In this document: piece by piece, positions 1 through 11,079 of the stretch | How positions within the stretch are numbered: position 1 is the stretch's first letter | Layout of the letters: each line of letters starts with the position of its first letter | Source: UBA10649 sp963700745 | GTDB lineage: Bacteria; Actinomycetota; Actinomycetes; S36-B12 | Length of the DNA stretch: 64,000 bases | Direction: 5' to 3' | Assembly: GCA_963700745.1 (NCBI GenBank) | Contig: CAVOYT010000015.1 | Coordinates: 62,001 to 126,000, forward strand | Position numbers and translations under genes: made by a program | Notes under the pieces: model-generated | Databases searched by the model: none | The model's input: the letters and a program-made list of their open reading frames with translations, nothing else | Told to the model about the DNA's origin: nothing

Positions 1-665
1 GCGATGCGGCCGGTGTTGAAGACCGCGATGCGATCGGACATCGTCAGGGCCTCGTCCTGGTCGTGCGTCACGAAGACGAAGGTGATGCCCGACCTCGCGC
101 TGGATCTCCTTGAGCTCCACCTGCATCTGCTCGCGCAGCTTGAGGTCGAGCGCGCCGAGCGGCTCGTCGAGCAGCAGCACCTTGGGGCGGTTCACCAGGG
201 CACGCGCGAGGGCGACCCGCTGGCGCTGCCCGCCGGAGAGCTGCGAGGGAGCCCGGTCGCCGTAGTCCGGACAGCCGCACCGACTCCAGCGCTTCGTGCA
301 GCCCGCTCCTGCCGCTCGGCGGCCGGCACCTTCTTGACCTTGAGCCCGTACTCGACGTTCTTCTGCACGGTCATGTGCGGGAACAGCGCGTAGTCCTGGA
401 AGACGGTGTTGACGTCTCGGCCGTACGGCGGCACCTGGGTGACGTCGGCGCCGGCCAGCTCGATCGTGCCGGCATCGGGCCGCTCGAAGCCCGCGATCAT
501 CCGCAGGACGGTGGTCTTGCCCGAGCCGGACGGCCCCAGCAGCGTCAGGAACTCGCCGTCGATGACGTCCAGGTCGACGCCGTCCACGGCGACGACGTCG
601 CCGAAGCGACGGGTCAGACCGCGCAGTCGGATGGCCACTCGCGGATCGACGGACGGATCGACCAT
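1..665 (-). CDS. ABC importer ATP-binding protein, PotA/FbpC-like (C-terminus outside window, frameshifted)
   Basis: ATPase subunit of an ABC uptake system of the polyamine/iron importer class; permease and binding-protein genes would lie beyond the left edge. Read from the ATG at 665, it shows Walker A (GPSGSGKTT, near residue 45) and the Q-loop region FQDYALFPHMT. The signature LSGGQ (226-240), Walker B LLLDEP (about 160-177) and the H-loop T-H-D (60-68) follow, but in other frames: breaks lie near 305, 266 (an extra base) and 87 (an extra base). Three indels in about 220 bases with every ATPase motif preserved suggest sequence error rather than decay. The exact substrate cannot be told from this subunit. 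Confidence 0.8.
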
Positions 666-810
666 GGGCTACCTGACTCCCGGCTTCCGTGATGGGACGA
701 CAAAGGGCGGACGGCGCACAGTACCCAATCGCAGCGTTTTCATCGGACCGGCTCCCTCATGGACGGAGCAGATCGTTATCGATTCGTATGACGAACGACG
801 AATTCCGCCG

Positions 811-1113
811 TTACGGACTCGTGAACAAGGGCAGCCACGGGCTCAGATCCGACCGTTCGCCGCTCGCCCGCAGCCGACCGGACGCGACCGCCTCGTCCCA
901 TCCGAGCTCGCCTCGCGCCAGCCGCAGCCACGTCTCGGGGTCGGTCTCCACCACCGCCGAGGGCGTCCCACGCCGGTGGGTATGCCCGGCGACGACCTGG
1001 ACCGCCGCGAACGGCGGGATCCGCACCTCGACGGCACGCCCGGGGGCCCGCTCCTGCAGGACCGCCAGCGACTCCTTGACGGCCGCCTTCAGTGCGTCCC
1101 GGTCCGCCGGCAT
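811..1113 (-). CDS. Sterol-carrier-family (SCP_3-like) small protein
   Basis: A 100-residue protein starting MPADRDALK, with a central PPFAAVQVV segment and GTPSAVVETDPETWLRLARG, a pattern I recognise from the bacterial SCP-orthologue family that accompanies purL in many actinobacteria. Biochemical function is unknown; the fold probably binds a hydrophobic ligand. It starts 22 bases after the purL stop on the same strand and is probably the last gene of the purS-purQ-purL transcript. The family assignment is from remembered sequence pattern and context, not from a search. Confidence 0.65.
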   Translation of the reverse strand: MPADRDALKAAVKESLAVLQERAPGRAVEVRIPPFAAVQVVAGHTHRRGTPSAVVETDPETWLRLARGELGWDEAVASGRLRASGERSDLSPWLPLFTSP

Positions 1114-1135
1114 CAGGTCACCATCGGCACGGTCA

Positions 1136-3415
<2,280 letters not shown>

Positions 3416-3419
<4 letters not shown>

Positions 3420-4093
3420 GAGGTGGCCACCAGGGAGTTCAGCAGCGAGGTGAAGAAGGGCAGGCCGTCGATGCCCGGACCGGTCAGCTCCTCGACCGCA
3501 TGCTCGGGGTGCGGCATCAGCCCCACGACGTTCCCGCGCTCGTTTCGAATGCCGGCGATGTCTCGTCGGCTGCCGTTCGGATTGACCTCGAGGTAGCGGG
3601 CAATCACCCGGCCCTCGCCCTCGAGCATGTCGAGCGTCGCCTCGTCGGCTACATATCCACCCTCGCCGTTCTTCAGGGGGATGACGATCTCCTGGCCCGA
3701 CTCGAAGTCGCGGGTCCACGTCGAGGTGGCGTCCTCGATGCGCAGGCGCTGGTCGCGGCAGATGAAGTGCAGGCTGTCGTTGCGGGTCAGGGCGCCCGGC
3801 AGCAGGTGCGACTCGCACAGGATCTGGAAGCCGTTGCAGATGCCGAGCACGGGCAACCCGCCGTTGGCGGCATCGACGAGGGCGCGCATGACCGGGGCGA
3901 AGCGGGCGATCGCACCGCAGCGCAGGTAGTCGCCGTAGGAGAACCCGCCCGGCAGGACGACGGCATCGACCGACTGCAGGTCGTCGTCGCCGTGCCACAG
4001 GGCGACCGGCTCCCCGCCGGCGATGCGGATGGCCCGGGCCGCGTCGCGGTCGTCCAGCGAGCCGGGGAACGTGACGACACCGACTCGGGTCAC
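3416..4093 (-). CDS. purQ: FGAM synthase glutaminase subunit PurQ
   Basis: Class I glutamine amidotransferase of 225 residues that releases ammonia from glutamine for PurL. Visible motifs: FPGSLDDRDA at the N-terminus, PGGFSYGDYLR oxyanion-strand region, nucleophile Cys in GICNGFQ, and the catalytic His-Glu pair in MPHPEHA near the C-terminus. The start at 4093 overlaps the end of purS by four bases, and its stop overlaps the purL start by four bases, so purS-purQ-purL form one coupled operon. Length and all catalytic residues are normal. Confidence 0.97.
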
Positions 4094-4362
4094 GAGGCGT
4101 CCTGGACGTCGGCTCCGTCGGCGAGGACCCGCATCCGGTAGTCCTCGATCACCGGGTTGCTGAGGAGCTCCTCGGCCAGGGTGTGCATCAGGGCCAGTCG
4201 CTCTCCCTCGAGGTCACCCTCGACGTCGATGACGAACTGCTTGCCCTGTCGAACGTCGGCGACGCCGCTGAGGCCCAGTCGGCCCAGCGCCCCCTGGACG
4301 GCGCGACCCTGCGGGTCGAGGATCTCGGGCTTGAGCATGACGTCGACAACGACGCGGGCCAC
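4090..4362 (-). CDS. purS: FGAM synthase structural subunit PurS
   Basis: Small (90 residues) third subunit of the three-part FGAM synthase; PurS dimers bridge PurQ and PurL. The sequence begins MARVVVDVMLKPEILDPQG and contains VRQGKQFVIDVEG, typical of the family. First gene of the purS-purQ-purL operon. An AGGAG ribosome-binding sequence lies 5-9 bases before the start. A TAGGGT -10-like hexamer sits about 55 bases upstream on the minus strand (4414-4419), so unlike many genes here this transcript has a leader. Confidence 0.95.
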   Translation of the reverse strand: MARVVVDVMLKPEILDPQGRAVQGALGRLGLSGVADVRQGKQFVIDVEGDLEGERLALMHTLAEELLSNPVIEDYRMRVLADGADVQDAS

Positions 4363-4441
4363 GGGCGCTCCTGGGAATCGATGGTGACGGACCGGCGCGG
4401 GGAAGTACCGCCACCCTATCGCTCGCCCTCGGACCGCCCAG

Positions 4442-4447
4442 TAGCGT
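4442..4447 (+). promoter_or_regulatory. -10 element, leaderless promoter of the deazaflavin-type reductase
   Basis: TAGCGT followed by 7 bases and the GTG at 4455. No ribosome-binding sequence fits in the gap, so the message would start at or next to the GTG. No clear -35 is seen. Confidence 0.6.
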
Positions 4448-4454
4448 CCGCCCT

Positions 4455-4916
4455 GTGGGCAGCCGTCGGTACGACTTCGTCTGGGGGACGGTGCTGCGCA
4501 GCACCACGAGGCTGCACAAGGTGCTCGACCGCGTCAGCGGCGGACGGCTCGGACGGCACTTCCCTGGTGGCCAGCAGGTCGTCTGGATCACCACGCTGGG
4601 GCGCAAGTCCGGGCAGTGGCGCCGAACGCCGCTGCTGGCGGTCCACGAGGACGGCGACCCGGCCAAGCCATGGCTGGTCACGGGCTCCAATGCCGGCCAG
4701 GCAACCGTGCCCGGCTGGGTCTTCAACGTCCGCGAGCACCCTGAGGGCACCCTGGAGGTCGAAGGGGTGTCGACACCCGCCCGCTTCGAGGAGGCCACCG
4801 GCGAGGACCGGGCACGGCTGTACGCCCAGCTGGTGAAGATCTGGTCGGCCTACGCGACGTACGAGGAGAACGCCGGTCGGGAGATCCCGGTCTTCCGCGT
4901 CTCCCCCCTTCGTTGA
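4455..4916 (+). CDS. Deazaflavin (F420)-dependent nitroreductase family protein, DDN-like
   Basis: A 153-residue protein with WITTLGRKSGQWRRTPLL, LVTGSNAG and PGWVFNVREHPEGTLEV, the characteristic pattern of the actinobacterial F420(H2)-binding nitroreductase/DDN family (split beta-barrel). Family members reduce quinones or nitro compounds with F420H2; the natural substrate here is unknown. GTG start chosen because a -10 hexamer lies 7 bases ahead (leaderless). It is transcribed divergently from purS and convergently towards galE, with a hairpin element immediately after its stop. Confidence 0.85.
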   Translation: MGSRRYDFVWGTVLRSTTRLHKVLDRVSGGRLGRHFPGGQQVVWITTLGRKSGQWRRTPLLAVHEDGDPAKPWLVTGSNAGQATVPGWVFNVREHPEGTLEVEGVSTPARFEEATGEDRARLYAQLVKIWSAYATYEENAGREIPVFRVSPLR

Positions 4917-4929
4917 GCCGCCGTCCCTT

Positions 4930-4995
4930 TCGTTGAGTGGGCGCTCGTGCACCGCAGGGGCCTACTCAGTCAGTGCGCCAGCGACCAATCAACGA
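4930..4995. repeat. Intergenic hairpin element A (21 nt arms, 24 nt loop)
   Basis: Imperfect inverted repeat: left arm 4930-4950, loop 4951-4974 (24 bases), right arm 4975-4995, with 17 of 21 arm positions pairing. It begins 13 bases after the reductase stop, and the right arm contains the galE stop codon, so here it could act as a two-way terminator for convergent genes. The arm start TCGTTGAGTGG recurs in element C at 33 kb, and the 24-base loop length recurs in elements B and C. Confidence 0.7.
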
Positions 4996-5960
4996 GATGC
5001 GGGGTGGGCCTGCCAGGCGGACCACGCGGACGCGACCATGTCTCGAAGGTCGCGGGTCGCCGTCCAGCCGAGCTCCGCGGTGATGCGTTCCGTGGCGGCG
5101 AACGTCGCCGGCGGGTCCCCGGGCCGACGGCCGACCACCTCCGGGTCGATGTCGCGGCCGAGGACCGCGGAGATCTCGTCCATGACCTCGCGGACCGAGG
5201 ACCCTTCGCCCCGGCCCACGTTGAGCACGTCCGACCGATCGCCCTCCTCGCACCGCCCGGCCGCCGCGACGTGGGCGTCGGCCAGATCCTGGACGTGGAT
5301 GTAGTCGCGGATGCAGGTGCCGTCAGGCGTCGGGTAGTCGTCGCCGAAGATCCGCGGCCGGCGCCCCTCGGCCAGCGCACTGAAGACCATGGGCACCAGG
5401 TTGTTCACGCTGTTGTCCCCGAGTTCGTCCGAGCCGGCACCCGCCACATTGAAGTAGCGCAGGGCCGCCCACGACAGGCCCCATGCCACCCCTGCGTCAC
5501 GGGACATCCACTCGCCGACCACCTTGGTCTCGCCGTACGGGGACTCCGGCCGCAGCGGCGCGTCCTCGGCCACCGGATTGGCGTCCGGCGTCCCGTACAC
5601 GGCTGCCGACGAGGAGTAGACCAGCCGCCTGACCCCCGTGCCCTCCATCGCCTCGAGCACCGCCAGGAACCCGACGACGTTCTCGCGGTAGTAGAAGAGC
5701 GGCAGGTCGACGGACTCGCCCGCCGCCTTCTTGGCGGCCAGATGAACCACGCCATCGATCTGGTGCCCGCGCAGTGCGTGAGCGAGGGCGGCGGAATCGC
5801 TGACATCCGCCTCGACGACAGGCACCCCGTCCGGCACCCGTCGTCGCAGGCCCGCCGAGAAGTCGTCGTACACGACGACCTCGCGACCGCTCTCCAGCAG
5901 CGACCGGACGACATGAGCCCCGATGTAGCCGGCCCCGCCGGTCACCAGCCACCTCGTCAT
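4989..5960 (-). CDS. galE: UDP-glucose 4-epimerase
   Basis: Extended SDR enzyme of 323 residues interconverting UDP-glucose and UDP-galactose, supplying galactose for envelope glycans. NAD-binding motif TGGAGYIGAH at residues 7-16, catalytic Ser-Ser-Ala in YSSSAAVYG, Tyr-x3-Lys in SPYGETKVVGE, and RYFNVAGA. Its ATG (5960) overlaps the purC stop by four bases, so it is translationally coupled to a purine gene; there is no metabolic need for that pairing and it may only be shared growth control. The stop lies inside hairpin element A. Confidence 0.93.
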   Translation of the reverse strand: MTRWLVTGGAGYIGAHVVRSLLESGREVVVYDDFSAGLRRRVPDGVPVVEADVSDSAALAHALRGHQIDGVVHLAAKKAAGESVDLPLFYYRENVVGFLAVLEAMEGTGVRRLVYSSSAAVYGTPDANPVAEDAPLRPESPYGETKVVGEWMSRDAGVAWGLSWAALRYFNVAGAGSDELGDNSVNNLVPMVFSALAEGRRPRIFGDDYPTPDGTCIRDYIHVQDLADAHVAAAGRCEEGDRSDVLNVGRGEGSSVREVMDEISAVLGRDIDPEVVGRRPGDPPATFAATERITAELGWTATRDLRDMVASAWSAWQAHPASR

Positions 5961-6877
5961 GCGAACGTCTCTCCCGTCAGTCGTTCGTAGGCCTCGATGT
6001 ACTTCGCCCGGGTCTGCTCGACCACCCGCTCGGGCAACGGTGGCGGTGGCATGTCCGAGTGCCGGTCCCAGCCGGATTCCGGGGACGTCAGCCAGTCTCG
6101 GACGAACTGCTTGTCGAACGACGGCTGCGGACCACCCGGAGCCCACATCGCCAGGTCCCAGTAGCGGGACGAGTCGGGGGTCAGCACCTCGTCGGCGAGG
6201 ACGATGCGACCGGCGTTCTTGCCGGACTTCGCGATCCCGAACTCGAACTTCGTGTCGGCGAGGATGAGCCCGCGCGATCGCGCGAACTCCAGTGCCCGCA
6301 GGTAGATGTCCAGTGACATGCGCTTGAGCTCCTGCGCCTCCTCCTGCCCGAGCATGACGATCACCTCGTCGTAGGTGATGTTCTCGTCGTGCTCGCCGAG
6401 GGTCGCCTTCGTGGCGGGGGTGAAGAGCGCCTTGGGGAGTTCCGACCCGTCCTTGAGCCCGGGCGGGAGGCCGTTGCCGCAGATGGACCCCTTGGACAGG
6501 TAGTCCGCGAGGCCCGAGCCCGTCAGGTAGCCGCGGACCACGCACTCGACCGGCAGCATCTCGAGGCGCTCGCAGACCATCGCCCGACCCGCGACGGCCT
6601 TGGGGATCTTGCCGGAGGCGACGTGGTTCGGGACGACGCCCTCGAGCTGCTTGAACCACCAGCGCGACAGCGCGGTGAGGATGCGTCCCTTGTCGGGGAT
6701 CTCGGTGGGCAGCACCCAGTCGTAGGCCGAGATCCGGTCGCTGGCGACGAACAGCAGCTTGTCGTCCGGCGTCCGGTAGAGGTCGCGCACCTTGCCGGAG
6801 TAGACGTGCTCGTACTCCGGCGGCAGGCCGTACTCCGGTGCGTCCCCCGCGGGGATCAGGTCGCTCACAGGCTCCAC
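5957..6877 (-). CDS. purC: SAICAR synthase (phosphoribosylaminoimidazole-succinocarboxamide synthase)
   Basis: ATP-dependent ligase joining CAIR and aspartate (purine step 8); about 306 residues. Motifs: VYSGKVRDLY near the N-terminus, FVASDRISAYDWVLPTEIPDKG, VVRGYLTGSG and ILADTKFEFG. The frame is open upstream into purB, which would give a 797-residue PurB-PurC fusion. I prefer the GTG at 6877 because GGAGGG (6884-6889) stands six bases before it, an unusually good ribosome-binding site, and because purB has its expected end in the neighbouring frame (stop at 6919-6921). The stop overlaps galE ATG. Confidence 0.92.
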   Translation of the reverse strand: MEPVSDLIPAGDAPEYGLPPEYEHVYSGKVRDLYRTPDDKLLFVASDRISAYDWVLPTEIPDKGRILTALSRWWFKQLEGVVPNHVASGKIPKAVAGRAMVCERLEMLPVECVVRGYLTGSGLADYLSKGSICGNGLPPGLKDGSELPKALFTPATKATLGEHDENITYDEVIVMLGQEEAQELKRMSLDIYLRALEFARSRGLILADTKFEFGIAKSGKNAGRIVLADEVLTPDSSRYWDLAMWAPGGPQPSFDKQFVRDWLTSPESGWDRHSDMPPPPLPERVVEQTRAKYIEAYERLTGETFA

Positions 6878-6918
6878 GGTCCGCCCTCCGGGACTCGCTG
6901 CGCTCATTCCTCGGCTCG

Positions 6919-8350
6919 TCACAGAATCTCCCGGTCTGTACGCCGCCGCGTCCGGGAACCGATCCACGACGGCCTCCACGCGGTCGGCCACGGTCCGCAC
7001 CTGGCTCGCCGCCGCGCCGGTGAAGGACAGGGGCTCGGCGATCAGCGCGAGGAGCTCCCCTTCCGTCAGGCCGAGGCGTTCGTCCGCGGCCAGCCGCGTG
7101 ATCAGGTCGTTGTCGCCCTGGGCGTCCTCGCGCATGGCCAATGCCACGGCCACGGCATGCTCCTTGATCGCCTCGTGCGCGGTCTCCCTACCGACGCCCT
7201 TGCGCACCGAGGCCATCAGCACCTTGGTCGTCGAGAGGAAGGGCAGGTACCGCTCCAGCTCGCGGTCGATGACGGCCGGGAAGGCACCGAAGTCGTCGAG
7301 CACCGTCAGGAAGGTCTCGAAGAGCCCGTCGATCGCGAAGAACGCATCAGGCAGGGCAACCCGCCGGACGACCGAGCAGGAGACGTCGCCCTCGTTCCAC
7401 TGCGAGCCGGACAGTTCCGCCACCATGGTCAGGTAGCCGCGCAGCAGGACGGCGAAGCCATTGACGCGCTCGCACGACCGGGAGTTCATCTTGTGCGGCA
7501 TCGCGGAGGAGCCGACCTGGCCCGGACGGAAGCCCTCGGTGACCAGGTCGTGGCCGGCCATCAGCCGGATCGTCGTCGCCAGGCTCGAGGGTCCGGCCGC
7601 CACCTGCGCGAGCGCGGCGACCACGTCGAGGTCGAGGGACCGCGGGTAGACCTGGCCCACGCTGGCCAGGACGTGGCTGAAGCCGAGGTGGGCGGCGACG
7701 GCGGTCTCGAGCTGGTCGAGCTTCTCCTCGTCTCCGCCCATCAGGTCGAGCATGTCCTGGGCCGTGCCGACCGGACCCTTGATTCCGCGCAGGGGATACC
7801 GCTCGATGAGCTCCTCCATGCGGGCGAACGCCACCAGCAGCTCGTCGGCCGCCGAGGCGAACCGCTTGCCGAGGGTCGTCGTCTGCGCCGGCACGTTGTG
7901 CGATCGGCCGGTGAGCGCGGTGTCGGAGTAGGCGACGGCGAGGCCGGCAAGCCGATCGAGTGCGGCCACGCACTTGTCCCGGATGATCAGCAGGCCGTCA
8001 CGCACCTGGAGCTGCTCGACGTTCTCCGTCAGGTCGCGCGACGTCATGCCGACGTGGACGTACTCGTGGCCGGCGAGGGCATTGAACTCCTCGATCCGGG
8101 CCTTCACGTCGTGCTTCGTCACCCGCTCGCGCTCGGCGATGGACGCCAGGTCGACGTCGTCGATGACTCCGCGGTAGTCCTCCAGCGCCGCCGCCGGGAT
8201 GTCGAGGCCCAGCGACACCTGGGCCGACGCGACGGCCAGCCAGAGCCGACGCTCCATGACGATCTTGGCCTCGGGCGACCACACGCCCGTCATCGCGGCC
8301 GACGCATACCGGCCCGCCAGCACATTGGGGATGCTCGGCGCGGACGTCAC
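6919..8350 (-). CDS. purB: Adenylosuccinate lyase (3' end shifted in this sequence)
   Basis: Fumarase/aspartase-superfamily lyase acting twice in purine synthesis (SAICAR to AICAR, adenylosuccinate to AMP). Motifs: TSRDLTENVEQLQ, signature loop GSSAMPHKMNSRSCERV, and NEGDVSCSVVRR. The last family residues, usually P-G-x-I-L-stop, are found as E-I-L-stop (TGA at 6919-6921) one frame over from the body of the gene, which instead runs on into purC. A small indel near 6928-6935 would restore a normal terminus of about 477 residues. Starts 4 bases after the purD stop. Confidence 0.92.
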
Positions 8351-8354
8351 GGCG

Positions 8355-9623
8355 TCATCCTTCCACCGCCGCGCGGGCGGCGATGTCGCGCCGGTGATGG
8401 GAGCCTTCGAGCCTGATCAGGTCGACGGCCGCGTAGGCACGCTCCCGAGCGCGCACGAGCGTGTCGGCGTGCGCGGTGACCGACAGGACCCGACCGCCGG
8501 ACGAGGCGAGGTCGCCATCGGCAGTCACCGTCGTGCCCGCGTGGAACACGTCCACTCCCGCCTGCTCCGCCGCGTCCGCGAGACCGGAGATGACGTCGCC
8601 GGTGCGGGGCGCGGACGGGTAGCCCTCCGCCGCGATCACCACGGTGACCGCATACCCGGGCTCCCACACGAGCGGCGGCACCTCCGCCAGCCGTCCGGTC
8701 GCTGCGGCGAGCAGGAGCTGGCCCAGCGGTGAGCGCAGATTGGCGAGGACGACCTGAGTCTCCGGGTCACCGAAGCGTGCGTTGAACTCGATGACCCGAA
8801 CGCCCCGCGACGTCATCGCCAGGCCCGCGTACAGGAGCCCGGCGAACGGGGTGCCGCGATGCCTCATGACGTCGACGACCGGCTGCAGGACCCGCTCGGT
8901 GACGTCGGCGACAAGGTTCACCGGAGCCCACGGCAGCGGGGAGTAGGCACCCATCCCACCGGTGTTGGGGCCGGCGTCCCCCTCACCCACGCGCTTGAAG
9001 TCCTGAGCCGGCTGCAGGGGAACCACGGTGGTGCCGTCGGTGACCGCGAACAAGGAGACCTCGGGCCCGTCCAGGAACTCCTCGATCACGACCTGGGCGT
9101 CGTTGTCGTGGGTGAAGCAGGTGCGGGCGTGCGCGACCGCCTCGGCGCGGTCCGCCGTCACCACGACGCCCTTGCCGGCCGCGAGACCGTCGTCCTTGAC
9201 GACGTACGGCGGCCCGAACTGGTCGAGGGCGACCTCGACCTCGTCGACCGTCGTGCACACGTGGGCCATCGCCGTCGGGACTCCGGCCTCGGCCATGACC
9301 TGCTTGGCGAATGCCTTGCTGCCCTCGAGCTGGGCCGCCTCGGCGCTCGGCCCGAAGCACGCGATGCCCCGGGCTCGCACGGCGTCTGCGGCGCCCGCGA
9401 CCAGGGGAACCTCGGGCCCGATGACGACCAGATCCGCCTCGATCGCCTCGGCCAGGTCGGCCACCGCCGCAGGGTCCGACACCTCGACCGGCCGGGTGGC
9501 GACGACCTGGCCCATCCCGGCGTTGCCCGGGGCGACCACCACGTCGGCGACGGATTCGTCGGCCAACAGGGCCGTGATGATGGCGTGCTCGCGGGCACCG
9601 GAACCGATGACGAGGACCTTCAC
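8355..9623 (-). CDS. purD: Phosphoribosylamine-glycine ligase (GAR synthetase)
   Basis: ATP-grasp enzyme of 422 residues making GAR from phosphoribosylamine and glycine (purine step 2). Motifs: IGSGAREHA at the N-terminus, PGNAGM, KDDGLAAGKGVVV (ATP lid), GPNTGGMGAYSP and EFNARFGDPETQ (metal/ATP). GTG start at 9623, with TAGGGT six bases upstream, i.e. a leaderless promoter. First gene of the purD-purB-purC-galE operon. Hairpin element B lies directly behind the -10 box. Confidence 0.96.
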   Translation of the reverse strand: MKVLVIGSGAREHAIITALLADESVADVVVAPGNAGMGQVVATRPVEVSDPAAVADLAEAIEADLVVIGPEVPLVAGAADAVRARGIACFGPSAEAAQLEGSKAFAKQVMAEAGVPTAMAHVCTTVDEVEVALDQFGPPYVVKDDGLAAGKGVVVTADRAEAVAHARTCFTHDNDAQVVIEEFLDGPEVSLFAVTDGTTVVPLQPAQDFKRVGEGDAGPNTGGMGAYSPLPWAPVNLVADVTERVLQPVVDVMRHRGTPFAGLLYAGLAMTSRGVRVIEFNARFGDPETQVVLANLRSPLGQLLLAAATGRLAEVPPLVWEPGYAVTVVIAAEGYPSAPRTGDVISGLADAAEQAGVDVFHAGTTVTADGDLASSGGRVLSVTAHADTLVRARERAYAAVDLIRLEGSHHRRDIAARAAVEG

Positions 9624-9629
9624 GCCTCA

Positions 9630-9635
9630 ACCCTA
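9630..9635 (-). promoter_or_regulatory. -10 element, leaderless promoter of purD
   Basis: Minus-strand TAGGGT, six bases before the purD GTG. The region where a -35 box would lie (about 9653-9658) falls inside the left arm of hairpin element B. Confidence 0.6.
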
Positions 9636-9637
9636 TT

Positions 9638-9699
9638 GATGCCTCGTCACTCGTGGCGGGTTCAGGGGCGCCTGAGCCGACCACGAGTGACGAGGCATC
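9638..9699. repeat. Intergenic hairpin element B (perfect 19 nt arms, 24 nt loop)
   Basis: Perfect inverted repeat: arms 9638-9656 and 9681-9699, loop 9657-9680 (24 bases) with a small inner stem (TCAGG/CCTGA). It lies between the stop of the aminotransferase gene and the purD promoter, both on the minus strand. There is no T-run, so it is not a classic intrinsic terminator. Geometry matches elements A and C. Confidence 0.85.
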
Positions 9700-9715
9700 G
9701 CCGGCCGGGGGTGGG

Positions 9716-11062
9716 CTAGCCGGTGTAGTACTCGGCCACCGTCGCGAAGGCCTCGTCCAGGATCGCCAGACCCTCCTTGGCCTCGGCCTCGGTGATCGTG
9801 CACGGAGGCACCACGTGGAACCGGTTGAAGTTGGCGAACGGCAGGGCCCCGCGCTTCTTGACCTCCGCCTGCAAGGTGACCATGGCCGGCGACGTGCCGC
9901 CGTAGGGGGCCAGCGGCTCGCGGGTCTCGCGGTTCGACACCAGGTCGAGGGCCCAGAACACGCCGAGGCCGCGCACCTCGCCGATCACCGGATGCCGCTC
10001 GGCCAGCTCGCGCAGGCCCGGGCCGAGGACGTTCTCGCCGATGGACGCGGCGTTCTCGACGATCCCCTCCTCCTTCATGGCGTCGATCGACCCGACGATG
10101 GACGCCGCGGCCAGCGGATGGCCGGAGTAGGTCAGGCCGCCCGGGAAGACCCGATCGTCGAAGGTCGCGGCGATCGGGTCGGAGATGATGACGCCGCCAA
10201 CCGGCACGTAGCCGGAGTTCGAGCCCTTGGCGAAGGTGATCAGGTCGGGCGTGACGTTGAAGTGCTCGAAGGCGAACCACTTCCCGGTTCGGCCGAATCC
10301 CGCCATGACCTCGTCTGCGATGAAGATGATGCCGTTCGCCTCGCACAGTGCCTGCACGCCCTCGAGGTAGCCCGGCGGCGGAATCAGCACGCCCGCCGTG
10401 CCCACCACGGACTCGATCAGGACGGCCGCGATCGTCCCGGGCCCTTCGAACGCGATCACCTGCGCCAGGTGCTCGAGCGCCCGCTGCGTCTCCTCCTCCG
10501 GGCTCGTCGACCAGAAGCTCGAGCGGTACGGGTACGGACCGAAGAAGTGGACGACGTGGTCGGCGTACTCGTTCGGCCAGCGCCGCGGATCTCCCGTCGC
10601 CTGGATCGACGTTCCCGTGTTGCCGTGGTACGAGCGGTAGAAGGCGAGCACCTTGTCACGCCCCGTGTGCAGGCGAGCCATGCGCACCGCGTTCTCGTTG
10701 GCGTCGGCCCCGCCGTTGGTGAAGAACACCTTGTTCATGCCGTCGGGGGCCAGGTCGACGATCCGCTTCGCCGCCTCGCCTCGCACGTCGTTCGCGTGCT
10801 GAGGGGCGATCGTGGCCATCTTCGCGGCCTGGTCCTGGATCGCCTTGACGACCTTGGGGTGCTGGTGGCCGATGTTGACGTTGACGAGCTGAGAGGAGAG
10901 GTCGAGGTAGCGGTTGCCGTCGTAGTCCCAGACGTAGCAGCCCTCGGCGGCGGCGATGTTCATCGGGTTCAGGGCCCCCTGCGCACTCCACGAGTGAAAG
11001 ACGTGGGCGCGGTCGAGCGCGTGGACGCGCTGGCCCTCGGCGGGATCGGGAGTGAACGACAT
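9716..11062 (-). CDS. Class III PLP-dependent aminotransferase
   Basis: A 448-residue fold-type I aminotransferase of the omega-amino acid/taurine-pyruvate group. Motifs: YVWDYDGNRYLDLSSQLVNVNIGHQHP, FFTNGGADANENAVRMAR (PLP phosphate binding), SYHGNTG, IADEVMAGFGRTG (PLP-stacking Asp) and TFAKGSNSGYVPVGGV, containing the Schiff-base Lys. The donor is unknown; candidates are beta-alanine, taurine, GABA or polyamine-derived amines. GAGGAG lies ahead of the ATG at 11062 (leadered). A TACGCT -10-like hexamer is at 11094-11099. Hairpin B follows its stop. Confidence 0.9.
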   Translation of the reverse strand: MSFTPDPAEGQRVHALDRAHVFHSWSAQGALNPMNIAAAEGCYVWDYDGNRYLDLSSQLVNVNIGHQHPKVVKAIQDQAAKMATIAPQHANDVRGEAAKRIVDLAPDGMNKVFFTNGGADANENAVRMARLHTGRDKVLAFYRSYHGNTGTSIQATGDPRRWPNEYADHVVHFFGPYPYRSSFWSTSPEEETQRALEHLAQVIAFEGPGTIAAVLIESVVGTAGVLIPPPGYLEGVQALCEANGIIFIADEVMAGFGRTGKWFAFEHFNVTPDLITFAKGSNSGYVPVGGVIISDPIAATFDDRVFPGGLTYSGHPLAAASIVGSIDAMKEEGIVENAASIGENVLGPGLRELAERHPVIGEVRGLGVFWALDLVSNRETREPLAPYGGTSPAMVTLQAEVKKRGALPFANFNRFHVVPPCTITEAEAKEGLAILDEAFATVAEYYTG

Positions 11063-11079
11063 GGGGGCTCCTCTGGTCG

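Noticed and set aside
5957..8350. Annotating a single PurB-PurC protein
   Set aside because: purC has an excellent own ribosome site and GTG, and the normal purB terminus is present one frame away; kept only as a finding.
6389..8416. 675-codon plus-strand open frame opposite purC-purB
   Set aside because: High-GC antisense shadow: low-complexity Arg/Gly/His composition and no motif, opposite two certain enzymes.
9638..9699. Hairpin B as an insertion-sequence end
   Set aside because: No transposase, no flanking direct repeats and no coding content; only a short palindrome.
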